Shown here piece after piece: positions 1-7,198 of a DNA stretch of 25,249 nucleotides. The stretch is from a virus. Made by a program: the position numbers and the translations under genes. The stretch covers positions 1-25,249 of the IMG/VR virus record IMGVR_UViG_3300020430_000084, one strand, 5' to 3'. A model generated the notes under the pieces. That model ran no database searches, was not told the origin of the DNA, and was given only the letters and a program-made list of their open reading frames with translations. Position 1 is the stretch's first letter; each line of letters starts with the position of its first letter.

Positions 1-3000
1 TGATTGCAGCAGGAGCAGCAAACTGTTCTCTATATGAAACGGTACTAGCAGATGCAACGTTAATATCTACTTCATTTGGTACACTTGTAACCCTATAGAG
101 ATTGTTGTAGTCTGCAAATCTATCATCTCTAATTCCATCAATTCTAATTACATCATTAATACTATTATGAATGTGCTCAACTGTTACATAACCTCTGATG
201 TGTCCAGTGGTTGTACCCACACCGACAACAGCAAGAGTGTTACCAATACCATATGCTGAACCACCATCAACAATTTTAATGTTTGAGATAGAACCAGAAG
301 CGTCAATCTCAATGTTTGCAGTAGCAAACTTACCAGTAGTAGAACCAGCAAATCCAACTAAACTTGCATTGTACAGAGTTTGAACACTACCAGATCCATC
401 ACCATAATTTGCACCAACACTAGTAATACCAACCTTAGTGATATAGTTGAGACCATGGTCTCCAGATGTGGTGACAGTATGGGCAATTCCAGAAGAAGAT
501 AAAATCTCAACTACATTAATGCCAGATACGTAGTCTCTAGTTCTCTTATTGATAACCTCTTTAGTAAGACTATTCTTAGGATTATTGACCTCAGTCAGAC
601 CAAGAGGAGTAGGCAGAGCAAATGTTCTGGTTTGCTCAGGATCAGAGGTAGGATTATCTCTATCAAGTTGAGGGAATAGATTCTTAAGTGGTTGAGAATA
701 CCTGAGATTTTGGAATGGTGCAACCTGTGGTTGAGAATCCGCAGCGATCAGGGTCAGGTGATAAACACCATCTTTTGCATTAGGAATATATTCCTGAATC
801 TCATCCTTCTTATAAACAAACAGAGTCGTATTAAACTCTTTACGCTCAAATCTAGGAAGATCAGTGGTTCTGAAGTTAACGTTATTGCTAAATGTTCCTG
901 GATTAGTGCTCAATCCAACACTGAATGACTTTCTAGTTGGAGTCGCTGTGACATTAAAGACACCATTAAATCCAGTATTACCAAGACCAGTTGTATTGGC
1001 AGTAGATACAATGTTTGTAATTTTAACCTTAGATCCAACAGACAGATCGTGAGGAACTTCTGTTTTTATTGTTGCAATACCAACAATTGCATCCCACTCA
1101 GTGCCAGAGATAAATCTTGGGTTTCTAATCTCAGATGTATTTGAGAGAACTACTGGGCTAACATTTTTAAATTTAGCTACTTCATTATTTGTGAATCCAA
1201 CAGTAGTACTAGATTCTTGAAGTACGAATGAATCTTTTGGTGGTCTGCCAAGAACAGTAGAATCCTTGGGTACAACATATCTTACCTTGTAAGTAGTGTC
1301 TTCTAGACCTCTATTATCTGGTGTTCTGCTGATAAAGGTTTTTGGTGTTGCTTCACCAAGAACAGTTGTTCCAAGTCCAACTACAGTGTTGTAAATGTCG
1401 TTGTTATCATTTACATTGACATACCACTGATTAAAGGTAGTATCATACTGAATTGGGTGTCCAATGTCACCAGATTTTTTATCAGATACTCTGGATTCAA
1501 TCTGAAGAATACCACCTTTACTGTTTACAGTAACGGCAGACGCACTAATAGTATCATTCAGAGTCTGTGCAAGTTTAACCTGGTCACTGTTAATACCTGC
1601 AGTGATAGCATAGTAAACTCTGTTATGGTCAAGACCATCTGGCAGTTCACCATCATCACTAAGAATACGTAAAGATTCACCAGAATTAAACTGGTGAGGT
1701 TCAGTTAAAGTAAAGATGTTAGAGGTAACGCTATTAATACCAATAGCAGTTCTACCAACAGTAGATAGTTTTTTGGAGGTTACTTCAAAGACACCCGTTC
1801 CTTGGGTGTCTGGCATGATAATTTCAGCAGTTTTAGTTGAAGGTACATTATTTTCGTTAATAATGACCTTCAGTTTGTCATCTACCTTTGCACCAATTCT
1901 ATATCCCTCAAGAACAGAATTTGGTGGGACATTCTGATTAATCTCATTGTAGAGATATAATCTGTTATCATTGCCAACATCAATTGTTTTTTGTACGTCA
2001 ATCGATGCAAATTCAATTGTTACTTCATCCCCATCAAGTTTTTGGGGTGGAATGATATGAGTAATATATCCTGTGTCATCTCTTGGGAATGCATCATCTC
2101 TATATCCAGAACAGACAAGAGCTTTTGCACCAAAGTTAGAGTTAGAGTTTGTAACAGAGTGGTCACCACCAGACTCTGCAATGAAGTGATTCGCATATCC
2201 AATTGCGAACACAGACACCAACTGCAAGAATGAATCATTCGATGCTTTGATGTGGAAGTTTTCGTAATCTGGTTTGTATACAGCAGAGGTATCTGTGTGT
2301 AAGTTACTTACAGCAGTAGAATCTTCATATACACCAGAGATTGCATTATATTTTACAAATGCATTATCATCTTTTTGAAGTCCAATACCAGTAAACTGGG
2401 CAACAACCATGGACTTAAATCCAGCTGCCTTGCTACCATCAGCATGCAGACCGCACATACCGTATACAGAACGGAGTGAGCAGTTAAAGATATATGGAGA
2501 TGCAGAAGTTACCGAGTCAACAACAATGTTGAGCGTTGGAGCACCCGCAACAATAGATGGAAGTGCGTTTGTTGGTGGAGTAGATACTTCATAATTAATT
2601 CTGGTCGGTCCTTGGACCTCACTAATTACGAATGAACCATTATATCCACCTGTAGGTACACCCTCAATTCTAATAGGAGTATCTACATCAAGACCACCAA
2701 TAGCTTCAGTCAGTTCAACTTCAATAGTGGTGCTAGAGTTAACACCATCACCTGCTTTAATACTATTGATACCAACGTTCTCGCCTTTAGATCCAACGAT
2801 TCTAAATTCGTCAATCTTGGTTTGAATGTCAAGACCAGTGTCTGGATAGTCTGGAGCAATATCTCTTCCACTAGAAGGACCAAATACCAGACCAATCTTC
2901 TCATAGAAGATGTCCAGGTCAGTTCTTGTGGATGTATAATTTAAGAAACTATCATTGAATCCAACTGGATTTACACCATCAGCATACTCAAAACAAGTAA

Positions 3001-3643
3001 GTTTATGGTGAGAGAAGTTTGGAACAACCTTGGTTGTACTATAGTCTCTGAATACTGACGCATTTGGATCAGCATCAAAGAAGGTAAACTGGTAGAAGTA
3101 GCAAGTACCAGTTACACGGAAGAGACAGGTCCGTTCAATATCAGCATCAGAAGGATCAGGAACGAACATCGGGCGGATCTTCGTTTTACGAAGGTCCATA
3201 CCAACAATAGATGTACCACGGGGGAGAATCACACCACCGTAGACAGAATTCATCTTATAAAGATCATTCTGTGGATCATTAATATCAAAGTTAGTATCTA
3301 ACGTAAATTGAGTTAGATCATTTGATGTAGATCCGCTACGAGTTAACCAATTGTCTCCTGCTATTGGAGCATCGTGTACTGGAATCCATCCAGGTCTGTT
3401 ATCAATAAGGTGCTCACCAGGATAAACGATAATAGTTGTTCTACTGAACCTATCGTTATCCAGACCTTTTTGATAAGAGAATCTCGCTGCTTCTATGAGT
3501 GCTCTCTGGATAGTTTTGAAGGGTCTGACAAGGGAGTTACCCTGGTTTTCAATACTATCTGTAGAGTCAATACTAGAAGGATCAACGTAAAGGATATCAC
3601 CTTTACTATTCTTGAGGAAATTATCTAAGCGACTAAGACCCAT
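1..3643 (-). CDS. Large virion structural protein, C-terminal end outside the window
   Basis: This frame is open without a stop from the ATG at 3643 to the window edge, giving at least 1214 codons with the 3' end missing. The protein starts MGLSRLDNFLKNSKGDILYV. Its segment around residues 40-50 (RPFKTIQRALIEAARFS) is typical of the first coil of pectate-lyase-like beta-helices, in which a parallel beta-solenoid forms a fibre or spike. Further on it is rich in G, V, T, N and D with short beta-prone repeats (for example GGSAYGIGNTLAVVGVG near the window edge) and no membrane segment. I recognise the N-terminus as that of the very large structural proteins of T4-like cyanophages, probably a tail-fibre or baseplate appendage component. 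The exact role is inferred. An AGGA lies five bases upstream of the ATG and an AATAAATA late-type box 30 bases upstream, so it may be separately transcribed late. Confidence 0.8.
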   Translation of the reverse strand, partial: MGLSRLDNFLKNSKGDILYVDPSSIDSTDSIENQGNSLVRPFKTIQRALIEAARFSYQKGLDNDRFSRTTIIVYPGEHLIDNRPGWIPVHDAPIAGDNWLTRSGSTSNDLTQFTLDTNFDINDPQNDLYKMNSVYGGVILPRGTSIVGMDLRKTKIRPMFVPDPSDADIERTCLFRVTGTCYFYQFTFFDADPNASVFRDYSTTKVVPNFSHHKLTCFEYADGVNPVGFNDSFLNYTSTRTDLDIFYEKIGLVFGPSSGRDIAPDYPDTGLDIQTKIDEFRIVGSKGENVGINSIKAGDGVNSSTTIEVELTEAIGGLDVDTPIRIEGVPTGGYNGSFVISEVQGPTRINYEVSTPPTNALPSIVAGAPTLNIVVDSVTSASPYIFNCSLRSVYGMCGLHADGSKAAGFKSMVVAQFTGIGLQKDDNAFVKYNAISGVYEDSTAVSNLHTDTSAVYKPDYENFHIKASNDSFLQLVSVFAIGYANHFIAESGGDHSVTNSNSNFGAKALVCSGYRDDAFPRDDTGYITHIIPPQKLDGDEVTIEFASIDVQKTIDVGNDNRLYLYNEINQNVPPNSVLEGYRIGAKVDDKLKVIINENNVPSTKTAEIIMPDTQGTGVFEVTSKKLSTVGRTAIGINSVTSNIFTLTEPHQFNSGESLRILSDDGELPDGLDHNRVYYAITAGINSDQVKLAQTLNDTISASAVTVNSKGGILQIESRVSDKKSGDIGHPIQYDTTFNQWYVNVNDNNDIYNTVVGLGTTVLGEATPKTFISRTPDNRGLEDTTYKVRYVVPKDSTVLGRPPKDSFVLQESSTTVGFTNNEVAKFKNVSPVVLSNTSEIRNPRFISGTEWDAIVGIATIKTEVPHDLSVGSKVKITNIVSTANTTGLGNTGFNGVFNVTATPTRKSFSVGLSTNPGTFSNNVNFRTTDLPRFERKEFNTTLFVYKKDEIQEYIPNAKDGVYHLTLIAADSQPQVAPFQNLRYSQPLKNLFPQLDRDNPTSDPEQTRTFALPTPLGLTEVNNPKNSLTKEVINKRTRDYVSGINVVEILSSSGIAHTVTTSGDHGLNYITKVGITSVGANYGDGSGSVQTLYNASLVGFAGSTTGKFATANIEIDASGSISNIKIVDGGSAYGIGNTLAVVGVGTTTGHIRGYVTVEHIHNSINDVIRIDGIRDDRFADYNNLYRVTSVPNEVDINVASASTVSYREQFAAPAAI

Positions 3644-3673
3644 TTTATTCCTACAAATGCTTTTGCTATGATT

Positions 3674-3681
3674 TATTTATT
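3674..3681 (-). promoter_or_regulatory. Candidate T4-type late promoter for the large structural gene
   Basis: The minus strand reads AATAAATA, one base from the T4 late consensus TATAAATA, 30 bases before the ATG at 3643. It overlaps the TAA stop of the preceding 60-aa gene. The same box at similar spacing precedes other genes here, but A+T richness makes chance matches likely. Confidence 0.4.
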
Positions 3682-3859
3682 CATTCTCTTTTGCATCCAA
3701 AATATACTCCACAGTATTGGCAACATCATTCATTGCATCCCTAAGGAATGGTCTTTGACCAGAATGTTGTTCCGATGGATGAGATGAATTATGCTTCTCA
3801 GTACATAATGTCCATCTCCACTGAGACATGATATCAGAATACCAGAGATTTATTTTCAT
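3677..3859 (-). CDS. Small conserved cyanophage protein, 60 aa, unknown function
   Basis: This is a 60-residue protein starting MKINLWYSDIMSQWRWTL. It ends in a helical segment (LRDAMNDVANTVEYIL) and an acidic tail. The open frame extends further upstream to an ATG at 4015, but those extra residues lie over the coding end of the 371-aa gene and look unrelated, so the ATG at 3859 is chosen. This gives a 26-base overlap with the upstream gene. The Met at residue 11 would avoid most of the overlap but would remove the WYSD segment. I recall similar short W-rich proteins in cyanomyoviruses, without a known function. No signal peptide or membrane helix is visible. It is probably translated by coupling from the gene above it. 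Confidence 0.6.
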   Translation of the reverse strand: MKINLWYSDIMSQWRWTLCTEKHNSSHPSEQHSGQRPFLRDAMNDVANTVEYILDAKENE

Positions 3860-4949
3860 GCGTTGGGTTGCTCCAATCGTTGGTAAAATTGCGTATATAT
3901 TCAATCTTATCCAAGTTATCTTGACTATCGAGAACAAACTCCTCATTAGCAAAGTGGAGTTTAACTCTAAACGATAAAGCCAATTCCATAATATGATCTC
4001 TCCTTTCCTTGTCATCGGGTAGAGAGAATATACTGAACATCAGTATATGATCAACATTACCTTGTTTGATCAAATATTCCAAATACACATGATTTCTTCC
4101 CTCATTATCTCCTGTCTGGTGAGGGAATGTATATCCCATTCTATTGCAGTATTCTTTTACTGTCAATGTCTGGAAGTATAAATCTATGTATTGAGTTTTA
4201 AATCCCTCATATTCTGCATACATGACCACATTCTCATGATCAAGAATGGGAACCCTCCTTGACTGAATATCTGTGTCGCCAAGGATTCTAAAGTATGCTC
4301 CTGGCCATTTTCTATGAGGTTGTCCATCCCTCAACAGAACTCTAACATCAATACTTATCCTAGTCTTACCAGTTCTATTAGGAACTGCACCATGAATATG
4401 CTCTTGAGTGAACAGCAAAAACTGATTCTGAGTTATATTAACAGGTTTACAATGATTTAAACAAAAGCGTTGGAATCTCTGATAATTCCAGTTCTCTTTG
4501 AGACAACCCTCAGTAATCCATCTACTCTTCTCTATGTCAAGTATCTGTAGAGAATTTGATTCATATGCATCAGTAAAAGGTAACCATATCGTTCTCAACC
4601 CCAAACCATTACCAACCCATTGACCCTGGTGGAATGGAAGAACAGTACCAACCTTATCTTGATCTGGAACAGTTATTCTAATATTACCAAACCTCTGAAC
4701 TAAAACATCCGTTGGTAATAAAGGAAGAACTTTCTCTGCAATTAATTCATCAAATCTTTGATAAAATTCCGTGTCCGCAATATCCTTACCAATTTTTTTA
4801 ACTAAATCTCCAATTAATTTGTATGGCACAACTTCGTGGAGATACTCCAGATCAACTACATCTGGATAATATTTTTGAATAGACTTCAATATAATATCAC
4901 GGAAGCGATATTTATCAGAGTCATAATTGTGAATTTGTGCGTCAAACAT
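3834..4949 (-). CDS. Fusion of a 2OG-Fe(II) oxygenase-like domain and a sporadic carbohydrate cluster (LIC12192-type) domain
   Basis: This 371-aa protein has two recognisable parts. Residues about 1-205 resemble phytanoyl-CoA-dioxygenase-like 2OG-Fe(II) enzymes: H107 in LPFHQGQW, a core strand (residues 119-126), H184/H186 in TQEHIHGAV, and R197 in GKTRISID as the likely 2-oxoglutarate-binding arginine. Where HxD/E is normal, the first motif reads H107-Q-G109, so the acidic iron ligand is not obvious. Residues about 243-340 (YAEYEGF, TVKEYCNRMGY, MFSIFSLPDDKERRDHI, LHFANEEF) match my memory of the LIC12192 family found with such oxygenases in bacterial surface-carbohydrate clusters. A role in glycan or surface modification is inferred. 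The ATG lies three bases after the mature end of tRNA-Thr and no in-frame ATG occurs nearby downstream. The gene overlaps the 60-aa gene by 26 bases. Confidence 0.75.
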   Translation of the reverse strand: MFDAQIHNYDSDKYRFRDIILKSIQKYYPDVVDLEYLHEVVPYKLIGDLVKKIGKDIADTEFYQRFDELIAEKVLPLLPTDVLVQRFGNIRITVPDQDKVGTVLPFHQGQWVGNGLGLRTIWLPFTDAYESNSLQILDIEKSRWITEGCLKENWNYQRFQRFCLNHCKPVNITQNQFLLFTQEHIHGAVPNRTGKTRISIDVRVLLRDGQPHRKWPGAYFRILGDTDIQSRRVPILDHENVVMYAEYEGFKTQYIDLYFQTLTVKEYCNRMGYTFPHQTGDNEGRNHVYLEYLIKQGNVDHILMFSIFSLPDDKERRDHIMELALSFRVKLHFANEEFVLDSQDNLDKIEYIRNFTNDWSNPTHENKSLVF

Positions 4950-4952
4950 AAG

Positions 4953-5024
4953 AGCCCCCGATCTGATTTGAACAGACGACCTGAGCTTTACAAAAGCCCT
5001 GCTCTACCACTGAGCTACAAGGGC
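4953..5024 (-). tRNA. tRNA-Thr (anticodon TGT)
   Basis: A 72-nt cloverleaf is seen on the minus strand. The acceptor GCCCTTG pairs with CGGGGGC (two G-T wobbles), the D stem is GCTC/GAGC, the anticodon stem is GGGCT/AGCTC with loop TTTGTAA (anticodon TGT, reading ACA), and the T stem is GTCTG/CAGAT with loop TTCAAAT. The discriminator is T and CCA is not encoded. It begins two bases after the stop of the 181-aa oxygenase gene and ends three bases before the ATG of the 371-aa gene. Confidence 0.93.
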
Positions 5025-5026
5025 AG

Positions 5027-5572
5027 TTATTGTGACCCCATTGGTGGGTCCACAAGGTAGATGTTACCCGATATTGTTGTTCCTTCATTGCCAGACATTA
5101 CAAAGTGCTCTACCCAGGAAGGGAATATTATCATTCCACCAGGAGGAATCTGTGGAATAAAGTCCATAGGAATAGTATTGGCATACATTCCCCATTGATT
5201 CATGTATTCCTTCCTGGCAGGATTCATGAATACTGTTTTGGAACATTGAACAGTGTCATATATGATAAAACTCCACTGAGCACCAGAATGAATATGAGGA
5301 TCTTGCCAATCCTCTTTTTTATACACATTCCTCCATACTTGTCCAATAGAAAAAGATTTATCTGAGAATTGACCAATACAATCTGAGATTATAGATCCCA
5401 AGTACTGATATGATTCATCAGTTAAAGAATCTCCAGAGAGACTTGAGTTCACTCCACACAAAAATGATGGAGCAAAAGTAGGATTGTCATTAAATTTAAT
5501 CCTATCTAGATCAACTTGCTCAACAAAAAAAGGTACAGAGAACATTGCATGTGGTTCTCTACTGTAATTCAT
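5027..5572 (-). CDS. Putative 2OG-Fe(II) oxygenase, small phage type
   Basis: This 181-aa protein has the pattern of the 2OG-FeII_Oxy_5-type proteins common in marine phages. H93 and H95 lie in DPHIHSGAQWSFIIY, followed by a PPGGMIIFPSWVEHFV strand-turn containing H156 (the likely distal iron ligand) and a last core strand TTISGNIYLV. In family members a basic residue often precedes the final strand to bind 2-oxoglutarate; here the positions before ISGN are threonines, so cosubstrate binding may differ. The substrate is unknown. The start ATG overlaps the TGA of the upstream 100-aa gene as ATGA, implying translational coupling. The stop lies two bases before tRNA-Thr. It is one of three oxygenase-like proteins in this window. 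Confidence 0.7.
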   Translation of the reverse strand: MNYSREPHAMFSVPFFVEQVDLDRIKFNDNPTFAPSFLCGVNSSLSGDSLTDESYQYLGSIISDCIGQFSDKSFSIGQVWRNVYKKEDWQDPHIHSGAQWSFIIYDTVQCSKTVFMNPARKEYMNQWGMYANTIPMDFIPQIPPGGMIIFPSWVEHFVMSGNEGTTISGNIYLVDPPMGSQ

Positions 5573-5871
5573 GACTCATCAATCTCTGCAAGCATCTCTG
5601 GATTTTCTAATTCTAGTTCAAAAAAGCATGGATGGCATTCTTCCATCACTAGATATCCAGAAGACTGGAATAAGAACTCTGGGGTATAACGAAGTTTGTG
5701 TGTATCAGCAGCAATCTTACAGGAATTATTTTCCTCTTCTGCTTCTGTCAGTTCATCCCAGGTAAATGGTATGCCATTTATAAAGTACATCTTAACTATT
5801 CGTTCTGGAGATCCTAGTTCCATGGGATCATACCAGCAGTATGCTTTATTAAGCTTAAGCTTCATACTCAT
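5569..5871 (-). CDS. Hypothetical protein, 100 aa
   Basis: I do not recognise this protein. It starts MSMKLKLNKAYCWYDPMELG, contains four cysteines (two close together in EECHPCFFEL) and ends in an acidic helix-like stretch rich in E and L. There is no signal peptide or membrane segment. Translation could also begin at the second Met (5865). The ATGA overlap with the 181-aa oxygenase gene indicates one transcript and coupled translation, so it may work with that enzyme, but this is only context. A CTAAATA box, a motif reported for cyanophage late promoters, lies 18 bases upstream. Confidence 0.65.
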   Translation of the reverse strand: MSMKLKLNKAYCWYDPMELGSPERIVKMYFINGIPFTWDELTEAEEENNSCKIAADTHKLRYTPEFLFQSSGYLVMEECHPCFFELELENPEMLAEIDES

Positions 5872-5889
5872 ACTGTTACCGTTTCCTAA

Positions 5890-5896
5890 TATTTAG
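5890..5896 (-). promoter_or_regulatory. Candidate late promoter (CTAAATA)
   Basis: The minus strand reads CTAAATA 18 bases before the ATG of the 100-aa gene, just after a 7-bp inverted repeat. Its position fits a late promoter for the 100-aa and oxygenase pair. It rests on a short motif alone. Confidence 0.35.
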
Positions 5897-5902
5897 TTTT
5901 AA

Positions 5903-5946
5903 GGGAAGGCGCTCTTTCTACATAGAGATCTTTTGTACTCCTTCCC
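5903..5946 (-). other. Inverted repeat downstream of tRNA-Leu
   Basis: GGGAAGG and CCTTCCC form a perfect 7-bp stem around a 30-base loop that itself contains CTCT/AGAG. It begins two bases after the 3' end of tRNA-Leu and ends just before the CTAAATA box. No T-run follows on the minus strand, so it is not a classic intrinsic terminator. A processing or mRNA-stabilising structure is possible. Confidence 0.35.
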
Positions 5947-5948
5947 GA

Positions 5949-6032
5949 TGGGAGAGGGGGGACTTGAACCCCCACGGGATTACTCCCAACAGATTTTAAG
6001 TCTGGTGCGTCTACCGATTCCGCCACACTCCC
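5949..6032 (-). tRNA. tRNA-Leu (anticodon TAA)
   Basis: An 84-nt class II tRNA is seen on the minus strand. The acceptor is GGGAGTG/CTCTCCC with one T-T mismatch, the anticodon loop is CTTAAAA (anticodon TAA), there is a long variable arm (TGGGAGTAATCCCG), and the T stem is GGGGG/CCCCC with loop TTCAAGT. The discriminator is A and CCA is not encoded. It decodes TTA, a codon favoured in A+T-rich phage genomes. Confidence 0.95.
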
Positions 6033-6038
6033 AAAGAA

Positions 6039-6206
6039 TCACTCCTCTTCAAGTTTTAGATCCCAAGTAGGAGGATGGAAATGACAATACTCATTAAAAG
6101 TAATTTTCATCTCCTTGTTGCTAAGGTTAGCATGTGCTGCTGCCGTTGGCAAGTTCCACTTTGCTGACCATAACATTTCCATTGATTTACGTGTTTCTGG
6201 ACGCAT
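6039..6206 (-). CDS. Small protein between two tRNAs, 55 aa, possible helix-turn-helix
   Basis: Translation of the minus strand from the ATG at 6206 to the TGA at 6041-6039 gives 55 residues starting MRPETRKSMEMLWSAKWNLP. The middle (NLPTAAAHANLSNKEMKITF) has the spacing of a short helix-turn-helix: an A-rich first helix, a turn at NLS and a second helix. The tail is HFHPPTWDLKLEEE. I recall similar short proteins (LPTAAAH followed by KEMK) in cyanomyoviruses, function unknown. It lies between tRNA-Leu (six bases downstream) and tRNA-Gly (33 bases upstream), so it probably shares their transcript. Met9 or Met11 are alternative starts, and there is no clear ribosome-binding site. Confidence 0.6.
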   Translation of the reverse strand: MRPETRKSMEMLWSAKWNLPTAAAHANLSNKEMKITFNEYCHFHPPTWDLKLEEE

Positions 6207-6239
6207 AGACTTTTTGTAATGATTGCCCCTTTAGGGGGA

Positions 6240-6311
6240 AGCGGAGTATCGGAATCGAACCGACGACATCTAACTTGGAAGGATAGCGTTCTACCGCTGA
6301 ACTAACTCCGC
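6240..6311 (-). tRNA. tRNA-Gly (anticodon TCC)
   Basis: A 72-nt cloverleaf is seen on the minus strand. The acceptor GCGGAGT/ACTCCGC is perfect, the D stem is GTTC/GAAC, the anticodon stem is CTATC/GTTAG with one T-T mismatch and loop CTTCCAA (anticodon TCC, reading GGA), and the T stem is GTCGG/CCGAT with loop TTCGATT. The discriminator is T and CCA is not encoded. It is the first gene after the sigma-70-type promoter at 6374-6402. Confidence 0.94.
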
Positions 6312-6373
6312 GAGTGTAATCTGCAAGAGATCTAGACTGAGACTTGGGCGACCCCTCAACTGATTACTTTTAT

Positions 6374-6402
6374 ATTATAATGTATGGTCTCTCAAAAGTC
6401 AA
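6374..6402 (-). promoter_or_regulatory. Near-consensus sigma-70 promoter for the tRNA island
   Basis: On the minus strand TTGACT (6402-6397) is followed after exactly 17 bases by TATAAT (6379-6374), matching 11 of 12 consensus bases at optimal spacing. It starts directly after the TAG stop of the 248-aa gene and points into tRNA-Gly, with transcription expected to start near 6367. A host-type promoter would let the tRNAs and the 55-aa gene be expressed early, unlike the surrounding late genes. Confidence 0.7.
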
Positions 6403-7149
6403 CTACCAAGGACCACCATAAGCAGGATCTTCAACAACAACCAGAGCTGCTTTAACCTCGTTCAATTTCTGTGTCGTAGTTACTCGTTGTCTCTCCAATC
6501 CCCACATTTCAAACTGTGCTTCCATCTTCAATTCTTGGTTCTCAGTTGCAACACTACATTGATTAACGACTGTAGATATACCAGCATTATATTGTGATAT
6601 CAAAGATGTCACATCCACATTAATATCAAACACAACTCCAATATCAGATCCACCATTTTGAAAATATTTGGTGCTTCTACCAACACCAATATTACTATTA
6701 GTTACTGTATAGTATCCCTCACCTACAAATACGGTGGCGTCATCACTATAATCTCCGCCAGATATTTTTGGATAATCATATCCTTTTATAACATCGTTCT
6801 TTATAGTTCCGTATGCAATCACTGCGGATCCAAGTGCAGAAATTCCCAGCTCAGCACCAGTAGAGGTAGTTACTCCACTAACCATAGATCCATACTTACT
6901 GGTTATATTTGATGTGCTAGTGCCATATAGAGACGTTGATAATCCAGTGTTACCACCGAGACTCTGGATACTCTGCTTTACTTCATTTGCAGCATCAATA
7001 GTATTCTTTGCCAACTGCTGAGATTCAACAGAAGGTAAAGTAAATTTGTCAAGATGCTTTTGTGTTTTGGCAATTTTAACTGGTATTTTAGAAAGGACCC
7101 CTTCCAGTTGATCCCTCTCCTCCCTCAGTTCCTCAGTTGTGACTGCCAT
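6403..7149 (-). CDS. Virion structural protein with terminal coiled coils, 248 aa
   Basis: The exact function is not recognised. The N-terminus (residues 4-35, EELREERDQLEGVLSKI) and C-terminus (about 205-238, ENQELKMEAQFEMWGLERQR) are heptad-like coiled coils. The centre is S/T/G-rich and beta-prone, with a moderately hydrophobic stretch (ELGISALGSAVIAYG) that is not clearly a membrane helix. The C-terminal PAYGGPW is distinctive and, as I recall, occurs in cyanomyovirus proteins detected in virions. A trimeric appendage is possible. It lies 49 bases downstream of an oxygenase gene, with an AATAAATA box 21 bases before the ATG, so it probably has its own late promoter. It is the last leftward gene before the tRNA island. 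Confidence 0.65.
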   Translation of the reverse strand: MAVTTEELREERDQLEGVLSKIPVKIAKTQKHLDKFTLPSVESQQLAKNTIDAANEVKQSIQSLGGNTGLSTSLYGTSTSNITSKYGSMVSGVTTSTGAELGISALGSAVIAYGTIKNDVIKGYDYPKISGGDYSDDATVFVGEGYYTVTNSNIGVGRSTKYFQNGGSDIGVVFDINVDVTSLISQYNAGISTVVNQCSVATENQELKMEAQFEMWGLERQRVTTTQKLNEVKAALVVVEDPAYGGPW

Positions 7150-7170
7150 AAATCTTTATAACCTTTCTTT

Positions 7171-7178
7171 TATTTATT
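7171..7178 (-). promoter_or_regulatory. Candidate late promoter for the 248-aa structural gene
   Basis: The minus strand reads AATAAATA 21 bases before the ATG at 7149, the same spacing as the perfect TATAAATA box before gp26. It lies in the only non-coding gap of this cluster (7150-7198). Confidence 0.45.
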
Positions 7179-7198
7179 TGGAGATCCAGACAAACTAC

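Noticed and set aside
198-3628. Many short plus-strand frames over the left 3.6 kb
   Set aside because: All are antisense to a continuous minus-strand frame with clear structural-protein character.
3677-4015. A 112-aa minus-strand reading of the 60-aa gene
   Set aside because: The first 52 residues lie over the end of the 371-aa gene and show no protein-like pattern. The shorter start at 3859 is more credible.
6225-6238. CCCC-TTTA-GGGG hairpin next to tRNA-Gly as a terminator
   Set aside because: The stem is only four base pairs and no T-run follows on either strand in the right orientation. Transcription must continue to the 55-aa gene and tRNA-Leu.
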